A DNA stretch of 15,119 bases from NCBI GenBank assembly GCA_029261435.1, contig JAJDBI010000052.1:1-15119 (forward strand), read 5' to 3'. The DNA comes from Nitrospinaceae bacterium (GTDB lineage: Bacteria; Nitrospinota; Nitrospinia; Nitrospinales; VA-1). Position numbers and translations under genes: made by a program. Every line of letters starts with the position of its first letter. Positions within the stretch are counted from its first letter, which is position 1. The notes beneath the pieces are model-generated. The model made no database searches, was not told where the DNA came from, and was given only the letters and a program-made list of their open reading frames with translations. Positions 1-7,365 of the stretch are shown here, piece by piece.

Positions 1-56
1 AGTTCCAGCGGCCCCCATTTTCTGCCGGAACATTTTCCAAAAGCATGTACACCTAA

Positions 57-140
57 GCCGGGGTGGCGGAATTGGTAGACGCAAGGGACTTAAAATCCCT
101 CGGGGGTAACCCCGTGCCGGTTCGATTCCGGCCCTCGGCA
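57..140 (+). tRNA. tRNA-Leu (anticodon UAA)
   Basis: A complete class II tRNA with the long variable arm typical of leucine. The 7-base acceptor stem pairs 57-63 with 133-139, including one G-U pair, and 140 is the discriminator A. CCA is not encoded. The anticodon stem is 84-88 with 96-100, enclosing the loop CTTAAAA with anticodon TAA at 91-93. The T arm carries GGTTCGATTCC. It reads Leu UUA and UUG codons. No T-rich terminator follows, only a 12-base palindrome at 142-153. Confidence 0.97.
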
Positions 141-271
141 TTCCCATATGGGATAGGTAACTAACTGAATCTTTCCATTTACTCAAGCATTTCCAGAGTG
201 CATTAATAGCCAGGCCAGTTTGACTCTTCCAAAATATAGTTATTGTCCCAATACCGGGTGAGAGATTAACC

Positions 272-313
272 ATGAATGGATATCCATTCCACAAAATAAG
301 TTACTTATTATGA
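272..313 (+). CDS. Possible 13-residue leader peptide overlapping the ppa start codon
   Basis: A short open frame encodes MNGYPFHKISYLL. It starts at ATG 272, nine bases after GGTGAG (257-262), a good match to the extended Shine-Dalgarno sequence. Its TGA stop (311-313) overlaps the ATG of the pyrophosphatase (310-312). The pyrophosphatase itself has no clear ribosome binding site, so the leader could serve to couple translation. This is inference from signals only; nothing shows that the peptide is made, and an open frame this short can arise by chance. Confidence 0.3.
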   Translation: MNGYPFHKISYLL

Positions 314-837
314 TTATTGATGAAATACCGATCGGCGAAACACCTCCATGGGATATCAACGTTATCATTGAGGTTCCATTTGGTCGGGAGCCGGTGAAAT
401 ACGAAATGGATAAGAAGTCCGGTGCGCTATATGTGGATCGCGTTATGCACACTTCAATGCGCTACCCTTGTAATTATGGGTTTGTGCCGCATACCCTTTC
501 CGAGGATGGTGACCCTATAGATATTTTAGTCGCATCCCCTGTGGAGTTTTTGTCCGGCTGCGTCGTTCGTTGCCGGCCTGTCGGGGTTTTGAAAATGAAA
601 GATGAAAAAGGGGCGGATGAAAAAGTTCTGGCTGTTCCGGTTGATGCCTTGAACCCTTATTATGCAGATGTCAAAGAATACACCGATTTGCCTAAAATCC
701 TTCTAGATCAAATCACTCATTTTTTTGCTCACTATAAAGATTTGGAGGTAGGGAAATGGGTCGAGTTGGAGGGTTGGGAAAATGCAGAGCATGCTGCCGA
801 CCTAATCAAACAGGCTATTGAGCGAGCCTCTTCTTAA
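310..837 (+). CDS. ppa: Inorganic pyrophosphatase, family I (soluble)
   Basis: Cytoplasmic Mg-dependent hydrolase that splits pyrophosphate to two phosphates and so drives biosynthetic reactions forward. At 175 residues it matches the length of the E. coli enzyme. The signature DGDPIDI lies at residues 66-72. Other active-site positions are present: E21, K30, E32, R44, Y52, Y56, D98, D103, K105, Y142 and K143. The start is fixed by an in-frame TGA at 259 and by N-terminal alignment with the family (xxIPIGxxPPxDxNVIIEVP). There is no convincing ribosome binding site directly upstream; a 13-codon frame with a good one ends on this start codon. Confidence 0.97.
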   Translation: MIIDEIPIGETPPWDINVIIEVPFGREPVKYEMDKKSGALYVDRVMHTSMRYPCNYGFVPHTLSEDGDPIDILVASPVEFLSGCVVRCRPVGVLKMKDEKGADEKVLAVPVDALNPYYADVKEYTDLPKILLDQITHFFAHYKDLEVGKWVELEGWENAEHAADLIKQAIERASS

Positions 838-886
838 AGGCATGGCTTCCAAAGATAAATCCTCCCTTTAATGGTTCTCCGATGTG

Positions 887-1462
887 ATGTACAAAGAGCT
901 TCTAAGTGCGATTGCTATCGGGCTAACAATTTTTGCCTATTACCCCTATATACGTTCCATTATTCAGGGGAAAACAAAACCGCATGTGTTTTCCTGGGTA
1001 ATTTGGGGGACTTCCACCTGTATAGTTTTTCTGGCTCAGCTTGCCGATAAAGGAGGCGCGGGTGCCTGGGTGATAGGCTTTTCCGGTATTATTTCAATCT
1101 ATGTTGCCTTCTTGGCCTATATCAAAAGGTCAGACAGCACCATCACCCGTATGGATCGGTTGTTTTTTATAGTGGCCATGACCTCTCTGCCTATATGGTA
1201 CCTGACCTCTGATCCGCTATGGGCCGTGTTGATATTGACCACGGTCGATGTGCTGGGGTTTGCTCCTACCTTCAGAAGGTCATACATTAGTCCTTTTGAA
1301 GAGCAGCTGATGTTTTATGTGATTATGGCAGGGCGAAACCTTGTTGTGATTTCAGCCCTGGAAAATTATTCCCTGACGACGGTGCTATTTCCGGCAACCA
1401 TAGCGGTGGTAGCTCTGATTTTTTCTTTGATGGTGGCGTATCGAAGGCGAGTACTGACCTAA
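887..1462 (+). CDS. Multi-pass membrane protein with two PQ-loop/SemiSWEET-like halves
   Basis: A 191-residue, very hydrophobic protein with about six or seven predicted membrane spans. Near the start it has YYPYIRSIIQGKTKPHVFSW, which resembles the proline-containing P-x-x-R-x-x-x-x-G-x-T-x-P segment of PQ-loop and SemiSWEET transporters. A second, weaker version (GFAPTFRRSYISPFEEQ) occurs in the C-terminal half, suggesting an internal duplication. Function is unknown; a small-molecule transporter is a guess from the fold resemblance. A GTG at 884 lies directly before the chosen ATG 887. The ribosome binding site is weak. It begins 49 bases after ppa and may be cotranscribed with it. Confidence 0.75.
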   Translation: MYKELLSAIAIGLTIFAYYPYIRSIIQGKTKPHVFSWVIWGTSTCIVFLAQLADKGGAGAWVIGFSGIISIYVAFLAYIKRSDSTITRMDRLFFIVAMTSLPIWYLTSDPLWAVLILTTVDVLGFAPTFRRSYISPFEEQLMFYVIMAGRNLVVISALENYSLTTVLFPATIAVVALIFSLMVAYRRRVLT

Positions 1463-1514
1463 GCCTCTAATGCTGATATAGGTTCTGGCGTTATCAGGTT
1501 TTAAGCTTTCTGGA

Positions 1515-3302
1515 TTAAAACGGAAGTTTTAAACCACCGGGTAATGAGGGAAGGCCTTTGGGAACTGCTTTACTGGTGGCCCCATTTTTGGCTTCGCCCA
1601 GCAACCCGCCGTAAGCGGACCCACTATCTCCTAAAATTTTATTCTGACCGAGAAGGCCGGAAAGTGAACCCTTGGTTTCTGAAAGGACTCCGCCGGTTTT
1701 CGCTTGAATGGCAGACATCAGGGAACTTTCGAATCCTTTCATTTTTCCGGCAAAGGCCTTCTTGACGGCTTTTGAGACAATCTCGGAAAGGTTGGATTTT
1801 ATATCCAGCTGATAATTTTCTATTGTTCCGCTGATTCCGACTGAAATATTGATTCGGTCAATACTTGATAGTGACTGGGCGATGGTGTTAGCCAGTTCAT
1901 TGCCATCCTGTTTCGGGATTGAAAGTACAACGCTATCCAGTTCTGCTTTGAAATTCCCGTTCAAATTGTTTTCATCAATGATGGTTAACTGACCTTTGAT
2001 TTTTGCCAAGCCTTCTTTCAATTCTGCCTGACCTGTGTTTTTCAGGTTGAGTCCTTGCATATCTAGAACAATGGCGTCCAGTGATTGTGGGCCGGTCTTA
2101 TCCAGCGTGATGTCCAGGGCAAAGGAATTAAAGTTTTGGTTCTTGCCTGATTGAAAGTTCAGCTTGGCCGGTTTCCCGTAGACGCTTTGATTGTCGGACA
2201 GGTCATTCACCTCACCTTTAACTTCAGTGTCGAATAGAATCAAAGACAAGTCTCCATGTCGGAGCAGAAAGTCCGGATAGGGGGAAGCCTTGGAAAATGA
2301 GATATCGATGCCCTTGCCGCGGACATAGACCTGTTCAGCGGGGGATGAGCCCTTGCCTTTATTCAGGTAAGGGCCGATCAATTGATAGGCTTTCCAGGCT
2401 TTGTCGAGTTTTTCCTTTAACGGGCCTTCCAGCATTGAACCGAGAATGTTTTTTCCGCCACCGGGACTGAGAGAATATTTATTTTTTAATCGCTCAAAAT
2501 CTTTTTGAGGAAGATTCTTTAAGTCAGCGACCTGTTGCTTGGCCATTTTGATATCTTTTTGGAGTTCAGATTTCATCGAGGTGATGCGGTCCATTCGGCT
2601 CTTGATATCTTTCTGCAGGCTTTCAAATTCCTGTAAGGCTTTGGGAATTTCTGTCAGGTCTCCGCCTTTGACTATATTTTGCAATTCAGCCAGCTTCTGC
2701 TTTGTTTCCTTGATAGCATTGGGGTTAAGGTCGGTCTCGAATTTTTTCTGCCATTTGGTTTTTAAATCATCGATTGTTTTTTTTGCGCGATTCCCGATTT
2801 CCAGGGTTTCCAGTTTTTCGGACTTGAGGATCTCTTCGGGAGATTTCATGCTCAACCCGCCCAACCCGGGAAGGGACAGACCTTTTTGGTCCGCAGAGTC
2901 TGTTTCTTGTCCTGCTTCTTGAGAGGACTCAACTCCTGCTGGAACTTTTGCAGGCTGGGTCCGTTTCTGGTTCAGCTTGATACCGTGGGCTTGAAGTTCG
3001 TCGATGATTACTTTACGTGAAACAATTTGGGCGCCATCAAGGTCCAGTGAAAGTTTTTCAAACTGGATCAGATTTTCTATATTGTTATCCGGGTTGGCGA
3101 TTTCAATTCCGGACAAAGCTACAGATTGCGCCAATAAAGATGTGGTCAGGGAACCGATATCAATCTGGGTTTTAGCTGCTTCCGAACCTTTTTTTTCAAT
3201 GCCTCTTTCGATCATGCCGTCGAGGAACAGAATCAGGAATGCCCCGGCCAGTCCACCGAGTAGAGCGAAAGCCAGAACTCCCTGCCAGCGGAAAATTTTC
3301 AT
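1515..3302 (-). CDS. TIGR03545 family protein, AsmA-like envelope protein of unknown function
   Basis: A 595-residue protein with an N-terminal membrane anchor (about residues 9-28) and the rest probably periplasmic. Residues about 155-275 are rich in K, E, L and Q and look like a long coiled coil. Residues about 320-510 have alternating strands and phrases such as LDITLDKTGPQSLDAIVLDMQG (split here only by description), reminiscent of AsmA/YdbH-type beta structures. The C-terminus is Gly/Ser/Pro-rich. Size and companion gene fit TIGR03545, a family without assigned function. Its ATG overlaps the stop of the upstream TIGR03546 gene by four bases (ATGA) and has a strong AGGAGG site seven bases upstream, so the two are translated as a pair. 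An envelope or lipid-handling role is inference. Confidence 0.82.
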   Translation of the reverse strand: MKIFRWQGVLAFALLGGLAGAFLILFLDGMIERGIEKKGSEAAKTQIDIGSLTTSLLAQSVALSGIEIANPDNNIENLIQFEKLSLDLDGAQIVSRKVIIDELQAHGIKLNQKRTQPAKVPAGVESSQEAGQETDSADQKGLSLPGLGGLSMKSPEEILKSEKLETLEIGNRAKKTIDDLKTKWQKKFETDLNPNAIKETKQKLAELQNIVKGGDLTEIPKALQEFESLQKDIKSRMDRITSMKSELQKDIKMAKQQVADLKNLPQKDFERLKNKYSLSPGGGKNILGSMLEGPLKEKLDKAWKAYQLIGPYLNKGKGSSPAEQVYVRGKGIDISFSKASPYPDFLLRHGDLSLILFDTEVKGEVNDLSDNQSVYGKPAKLNFQSGKNQNFNSFALDITLDKTGPQSLDAIVLDMQGLNLKNTGQAELKEGLAKIKGQLTIIDENNLNGNFKAELDSVVLSIPKQDGNELANTIAQSLSSIDRINISVGISGTIENYQLDIKSNLSEIVSKAVKKAFAGKMKGFESSLMSAIQAKTGGVLSETKGSLSGLLGQNKILGDSGSAYGGLLGEAKNGATSKAVPKGLPSLPGGLKLPF

Positions 3303-3805
3303 GATCCGCCTCCTGTTACTGTGTCGAACGCTTTCGCGAGTTTGAGAGATTTAAGAAAAGGGATTTTTTCAAGGATGCCCATCAAATTCTCGCGGTATTT
3401 TCGAATGAGGAAATTGATGAGGAAGAACAGTGGCACCGCTGAAATCACAGAAAAAATCAGACTTCCCATAACAAGTGTGTTGTTCAGTCGGTCAAACAGG
3501 AAAATTGAATTGCTGAAGAATCCGTTCCAGAACTCCTGCATTCCCTCTGAGGTCAGAACCGCCAAACCAATTTGATGAAACATAGGATCAAGAATGTAGG
3601 CGATGCCTGAGAAAAAGAACAATCCAATGAGTAGAAGGGCGAAGTTTAAATTAATGATAAAGGCAAGAAACAAAAGGACGATATTGTGTGGAGTCCATAA
3701 TGGCATCAGGCCGATTATGCCACCAAAGGCCAGACCCAGGCTTAGCTGCCAGGGTTTCTCATTTGAATTTAAAGCTTTGAAAACTTTTAAAGCCTGCCGG
3801 ATCAT
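3299..3805 (-). CDS. TIGR03546 family membrane protein (DUF2062-like)
   Basis: A 168-residue integral membrane protein. It opens with a short amphipathic stretch, then KPWQLSLGLAFGGIIGLMPL, the kind of segment seen in DUF2062/TIGR03546 proteins. Spans follow at about residues 23-40, 42-75 and 110-135. The family is known to sit next to TIGR03545 genes, as here. The start at 3805 is supported by AAGGAG about nine bases upstream. The stop overlaps the start of the downstream TIGR03545 gene. Molecular function is unknown. Confidence 0.82.
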   Translation of the reverse strand: MIRQALKVFKALNSNEKPWQLSLGLAFGGIIGLMPLWTPHNIVLLFLAFIINLNFALLLIGLFFFSGIAYILDPMFHQIGLAVLTSEGMQEFWNGFFSNSIFLFDRLNNTLVMGSLIFSVISAVPLFFLINFLIRKYRENLMGILEKIPFLKSLKLAKAFDTVTGGGS

Positions 3806-4003
3806 TAATCTATCTCCTTTTGGGCGTTATAATTGGGCTTCCGATAAGGAATGGTCACTTTCCAACAGTTTGCCCACTCCAGTGTGCGGGAACGAGTATG
3901 ATTTCGTCAAGTGGAGATAAGTTTTTTTGTCAGATAAAGCGATGGCTCATTCAGCCGAGTTGGCTCGTTGCCAGCTAGAGAAAGAGCTGTCGCAGCTTTG
4001 CGC

Positions 4004-4360
4004 CTAGTGGTTTTTGTACAGGTATTTGACGGTTTCCAGAGCAGGATAATCAGATTTTAGTTTTTCGAGTAATAAAGTGAGGGCGATGGATTGCTCATCG
4101 CTCATTTCGTCTCGAATTCCTATTATGCAGACTCCGACACTTATATCGTTGTGTTCCGGGTGATGGAACCCCACTCTTGAGACATGCCTTCCCATCAAAG
4201 TAGTGCCTTGTGCTGTGATGATGAAATGGAAACCAATCTCAGTCTCTCCTGAATCAAGATGCGATTGCTTGATGTCCTCGTAGGTGGACGAATCTTCTCC
4301 GGTAAAGTGGACAAGGACAAACTGAGTATCGTTTCTAGCAGTTAAATTTTGATGATTCAT
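4004..4360 (-). CDS. Short amidase_2/PGRP-like (T7 lysozyme-like) domain protein, apparently C-terminally truncated
   Basis: A 118-residue protein related to zinc N-acetylmuramoyl-L-alanine amidases. VLVHFTG holds the first zinc-ligand histidine (H18; H17 in T7 lysozyme). The core IGFHFIITAQGTTLMGRHV followed by VGFHHPEHNDISVGVCIIG parallels the T7 lysozyme GYHFIIKxDGTxExGR and NxxSIGVCLVG segments. The usual catalytic Tyr of GYHF is Phe here. The frame ends KYLYKNH just where family members continue to the K-x-C zinc ligand, so it may be inactive as a hydrolase. After the TAG, the same frame continues AQSCDSSFSSWQRANSAE and then TGA. The start is ATG 4360, with AGGAAAA upstream; TTG 4366 is less likely. 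No signal peptide is seen. Confidence 0.72.
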   Translation of the reverse strand: MNHQNLTARNDTQFVLVHFTGEDSSTYEDIKQSHLDSGETEIGFHFIITAQGTTLMGRHVSRVGFHHPEHNDISVGVCIIGIRDEMSDEQSIALTLLLEKLKSDYPALETVKYLYKNH

Positions 4361-4379
4361 GGTCAATTTTCCTGTTGGG

Positions 4380-4395
4380 ATTATATTGTATTATA
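4380..4395 (-). promoter_or_regulatory. Two TATAAT -10-like boxes upstream of the amidase-like gene
   Basis: On the minus strand TATAAT occurs twice, at 4395-4390 and 4385-4380, 20-35 bases before the amidase-like start. The best -35 partner for the first, TTAATC at 4418-4413 with 17-base spacing, matches consensus weakly. The region is AT-rich, so chance matches are possible. Confidence 0.35.
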
Positions 4396-4486
4396 GAAAA
4401 GAAAGTGTTCCTGATTAAGGAAAAACAGGTTGCATCATGAAATGATATTTGGTGATAGATACCTATAACTTTTTCGAGCCTGATTT

Positions 4487-6148
4487 ATGCATAAACGTAT
4501 TTTAATTGTTGGAGGGGTGGCAGGTGGGGCGACTGCTGCTGCACATGCCCGAAGAGTTTCTGAGGATGCGGAGATCATTATGTTTGAACGGGGTCCGTAT
4601 GTTTCTTTTGCCAATTGCGGGCTTCCTTATTATATCGGGGGTGAAATTCAGGATAAAGATGACTTGTTGGTTCAAACCCCGGAAGGGTTGCGTTCTCGAT
4701 TTAATCTCGATGTGCGTGTGATGTCTGAAGTTGTTGAGATTGCTCCATCCAGGAAACAAATCCGAATTTACGACCTGAATTCCAATAAGGAGTATTGGGA
4801 AGCCTATGATGACCTGGTAATTTCTACGGGTGCCAGTCCTTTAAAGCCTCCGATTCCTGGAATTGATCAGGAAGGCATTTTCTCTGTGCGAGGCATTCCA
4901 GATGTGGAGGCCATACTCAATTGGATCAACGAAAAAGAAGTCTCCAATGTGGTGGTGATTGGAGGGGGTTTTATTGGTCTGGAAATGGTGGAACAACTTC
5001 ATAGACGAGGGCTGAGTGTCACTCTGGTGGAAGGTCTGCCTCAGGTGATGGCTCCGCTTGACCCGGAGATGGCTGCGTGGCTCCATCAGGAGCTTGACTC
5101 CAGAGATGTTGTAATGCATTTGGACGATCCTGTTGCCTGCTTCGATAAACCTGAGTCCAATAAGAAGGGTGCTGCTGTAATTGAGTTGAAAAGCGGGACA
5201 CGTATCCCTGCGGACATGGTTATTCTTGGAATAGGGGTTCGCCCCGAATCAGAGTTGATCAAAATGGCTGGTTTGGAAACGGGCGACCGGGGAGGGATCA
5301 GGGTCAATGAAAATCTTCGAACGAGTGACCCTGATATTTGGGCGTTGGGGGATGCCATTGAAGTGCGTGATTTTGTGACAGGGGAATGGGCTTTGGTTCC
5401 GCTTGCGGGCCCGGCAAACAGGCAGGGACGAATTGTTGCTGAAAATATTTTTGGCGGTAAGATGAAATATTCTGGAACCTGTGGAACAGCTATTTTAAGG
5501 TGTTTTGACATGGTTGCCGCTTGCACCGGAGCTAATGAGAAGACTTTGCAAAAGCATAAAATTCCTTATGAAGTTGTTCATTTGCATCCCGCGTCTCATG
5601 CAAACTATTATCCCGGGTCGCAACGAATAGCCATGAAAATTTTATTTGATCCCAACAATGGCCAACTATTGGGAGCGCAGGTCCTGGGTAAGGATGGTGT
5701 GGATAAACGCATCGATGTGTTGGCGACGGCTTTAAAGTCTAATTTGACTATTCACGACTTGGAAGACCTGGAACTGGCTTATGCACCCCCTTTTGGGGCA
5801 GCCAAAGACCCCGTAAACCTGGCTGGAATGGTGGCTCAACATGTTATCCAAAAAGAAATTCAAAATACTCAATGGCACGAAGTAGCGACCCTGGATTTTC
5901 AAAAGGTTATCCTCTTGGATGTTCGCGATGACGATGAAAGAGAAGAAGGCTATATTCCAGGTTCTCGTCACATTCCTTTGCCTGAACTTCGTCGGCGTCT
6001 TGCGGAGCTACCCAAAGACCGGGAGATCATTGTGTATTGCCAGACGGGTCAGCGCTCCTATTTTGCCTGTCGCCAATTGATGCTGAATGGATTCAAAACC
6101 CGAAACTTGACGGGAGCTTATAGAACCTGGAAAATTGCGCAATTTTGA
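4487..6148 (+). CDS. CoA-disulfide/persulfide reductase with C-terminal rhodanese domain (CoADR-RHD type)
   Basis: A 553-residue FAD- and NAD(P)H-dependent enzyme of the pyridine nucleotide-disulfide oxidoreductase superfamily. The N-terminal FAD-binding GGVAGG is at residues 9-14. The single redox cysteine is C44 in SFANCGLPYYIGG, which marks the CoADR/NADH oxidase/persulfide reductase branch. The second nucleotide fold (IGGGFIGLE) begins near residue 158, and a WALGDA FAD motif lies near 285. The last 90 residues are a rhodanese domain with active-site loop CQTGQR (C518). Length and layout match CoADR-RHD proteins, which reduce CoA disulfide, CoA persulfide or polysulfide. Sulfane-sulfur or thiol homeostasis is the likely role; the exact substrate cannot be read from sequence. 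The upstream ribosome site is weak. Confidence 0.9.
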   Translation: MHKRILIVGGVAGGATAAAHARRVSEDAEIIMFERGPYVSFANCGLPYYIGGEIQDKDDLLVQTPEGLRSRFNLDVRVMSEVVEIAPSRKQIRIYDLNSNKEYWEAYDDLVISTGASPLKPPIPGIDQEGIFSVRGIPDVEAILNWINEKEVSNVVVIGGGFIGLEMVEQLHRRGLSVTLVEGLPQVMAPLDPEMAAWLHQELDSRDVVMHLDDPVACFDKPESNKKGAAVIELKSGTRIPADMVILGIGVRPESELIKMAGLETGDRGGIRVNENLRTSDPDIWALGDAIEVRDFVTGEWALVPLAGPANRQGRIVAENIFGGKMKYSGTCGTAILRCFDMVAACTGANEKTLQKHKIPYEVVHLHPASHANYYPGSQRIAMKILFDPNNGQLLGAQVLGKDGVDKRIDVLATALKSNLTIHDLEDLELAYAPPFGAAKDPVNLAGMVAQHVIQKEIQNTQWHEVATLDFQKVILLDVRDDDEREEGYIPGSRHIPLPELRRRLAELPKDREIIVYCQTGQRSYFACRQLMLNGFKTRNLTGAYRTWKIAQF

Positions 6149-6219
6149 GAAACCCTGGTTGTAGATTGCCAATGCTATGGAAGTACTATTGAAGCAAAAT
6201 TTTCGTTAAAGGATTTCGA

Positions 6220-7284
6220 ATGGATAAGATCATTAAATCTGTGCTGGTGATTGGTCTTGGGCGCGTAGGAAGTTTGGCCGCAATTTTATTGCAGTCAAAT
6301 GGATATCAGGTCACTGGTTTTGATACCAGCCCGGATGAGGATTACCCGTTCAAGGTGATTTCAGCTTCTGTTACCGATGAAGTTGCCTTGGAGCAGGCGA
6401 TTGCGGGATATGATGCTACGCTCACCTGTCTTCCATTTCATTTGAATCTGGCAGTGGCCAGAAAAGTGCATCAGGCGGGGAGGCATTATTTTGATTTGAC
6501 GGAAGATGTGCCAACCACGACCGCTATTCGGGAAATGTCAGAATCTGCAAAAGGGCTCATGGCTCCGCAATGTGGTCTGGCTCCGGGGTTTGTCGGAATT
6601 TGTGGGGCGAATCTGGCTAGGGGATTCGAACGTCTGCGCAGTATGGAACTTCGGGTCGGGGCTTTGCCTCAGCATCCACGTGGACTCCTCGGATATGCGT
6701 TTAACTGGTCCGCCGAAGGAGTGGTCAATGAATATCTCAATGACTGCGAAGTCATTCAGGATGGGCAACGGGCCAGTGTTCCAGCTATGGAAGGACTGGA
6801 AACCATTGTGATCGATGGTGTGCAACTCGAGGCTTTCACCACTTCAGGAGGGCTGGGCACTTTGTGTGAAACTTTTGATGGGAAAGTTGAACATTTAACT
6901 TATAAAACCATTCGCTATCCCGGACATGGCGAATTGATGCGTTTTTTCTTTAACGAGTTGTATATGAGAAACCGCAGAACGGAAGCAGGAGATATTCTGG
7001 TTCACGCCAAGCCACCCGTCAACGATGATGTTGTCTATGTTCATGTTGCGGTGGAAGGGTGGAAGGAAGGCAAGCTGGCTCGGGATGAATTTGTGCGCAG
7101 TTATTTTCCGAAAGAGATCAAATCACGAAACTGGAAAGCCATTTCATGGACGACTGCCGCTTCGGTCTGTGCGGTTATTGAACTGGTCTCTCAGAGAAGC
7201 CTGCCACATCATGGGTTTTTAAAACAGGAAGATATATCGCTGGACCTGTTTCTAAACACACCGACCGGGAAATTATTCAAATAG
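6220..7284 (+). CDS. Saccharopine dehydrogenase-family NAD(P)-dependent oxidoreductase
   Basis: A 354-residue protein with an N-terminal Rossmann fold (GLGRVG, residues 12-17) and the family hallmark GLAPGFVGICG in the middle, followed by the saccharopine dehydrogenase C-terminal region. Relatives include lysine 6-dehydrogenase and carboxynorspermidine/saccharopine reductases; substrate is not decidable here. AAAGGAT lies seven bases before the ATG. It starts 71 bases after the CoADR-rhodanese gene in the same direction and may share its transcript, though no metabolic link is evident. Confidence 0.85.
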   Translation: MDKIIKSVLVIGLGRVGSLAAILLQSNGYQVTGFDTSPDEDYPFKVISASVTDEVALEQAIAGYDATLTCLPFHLNLAVARKVHQAGRHYFDLTEDVPTTTAIREMSESAKGLMAPQCGLAPGFVGICGANLARGFERLRSMELRVGALPQHPRGLLGYAFNWSAEGVVNEYLNDCEVIQDGQRASVPAMEGLETIVIDGVQLEAFTTSGGLGTLCETFDGKVEHLTYKTIRYPGHGELMRFFFNELYMRNRRTEAGDILVHAKPPVNDDVVYVHVAVEGWKEGKLARDEFVRSYFPKEIKSRNWKAISWTTAASVCAVIELVSQRSLPHHGFLKQEDISLDLFLNTPTGKLFK

Positions 7285-7292
7285 CCCTGGGG

Positions 7293-7318
7293 CTAACCTG
7301 AAAAGGAAGGCCGGTTAG
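7293..7318 (+). terminator. Possible weak terminator between convergent genes
   Basis: CTAACC (7293-7298) pairs perfectly with GGTTAG (7313-7318) across a 14-base loop, followed by a GT-rich stretch with only short T runs. It lies between the ends of the convergent oxidoreductase and metalloprotease genes. The stem is short and the T tract poor. Confidence 0.25.
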
Positions 7319-7365
7319 GTTGGTTTATCTGAAGGTTGGCGAACATTCACTTTTCCCAACTTAAA

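Noticed and set aside
3..56. Open frame at the left edge ending in TAA, possibly the C-terminus of a gene
   Set aside because: Only 17 codons are visible and the peptide is not recognisable, so a coding call cannot be supported.
142..153. Perfect 12-base palindrome TCCCATATGGGA just after the tRNA
   Set aside because: No T tract or second copy; too short to call a terminator or operator.
1515..1532. TTAAAAC/GTTTTAA hairpin at the end of the TIGR03545 gene as a terminator
   Set aside because: The stem is nearly all A-T and includes the last codons and stop; no downstream T run beyond the stem.
2539..2922. 127-codon plus-strand frame inside the TIGR03545 gene
   Set aside because: Antisense shadow of the coiled-coil region, low-complexity and without start signals.
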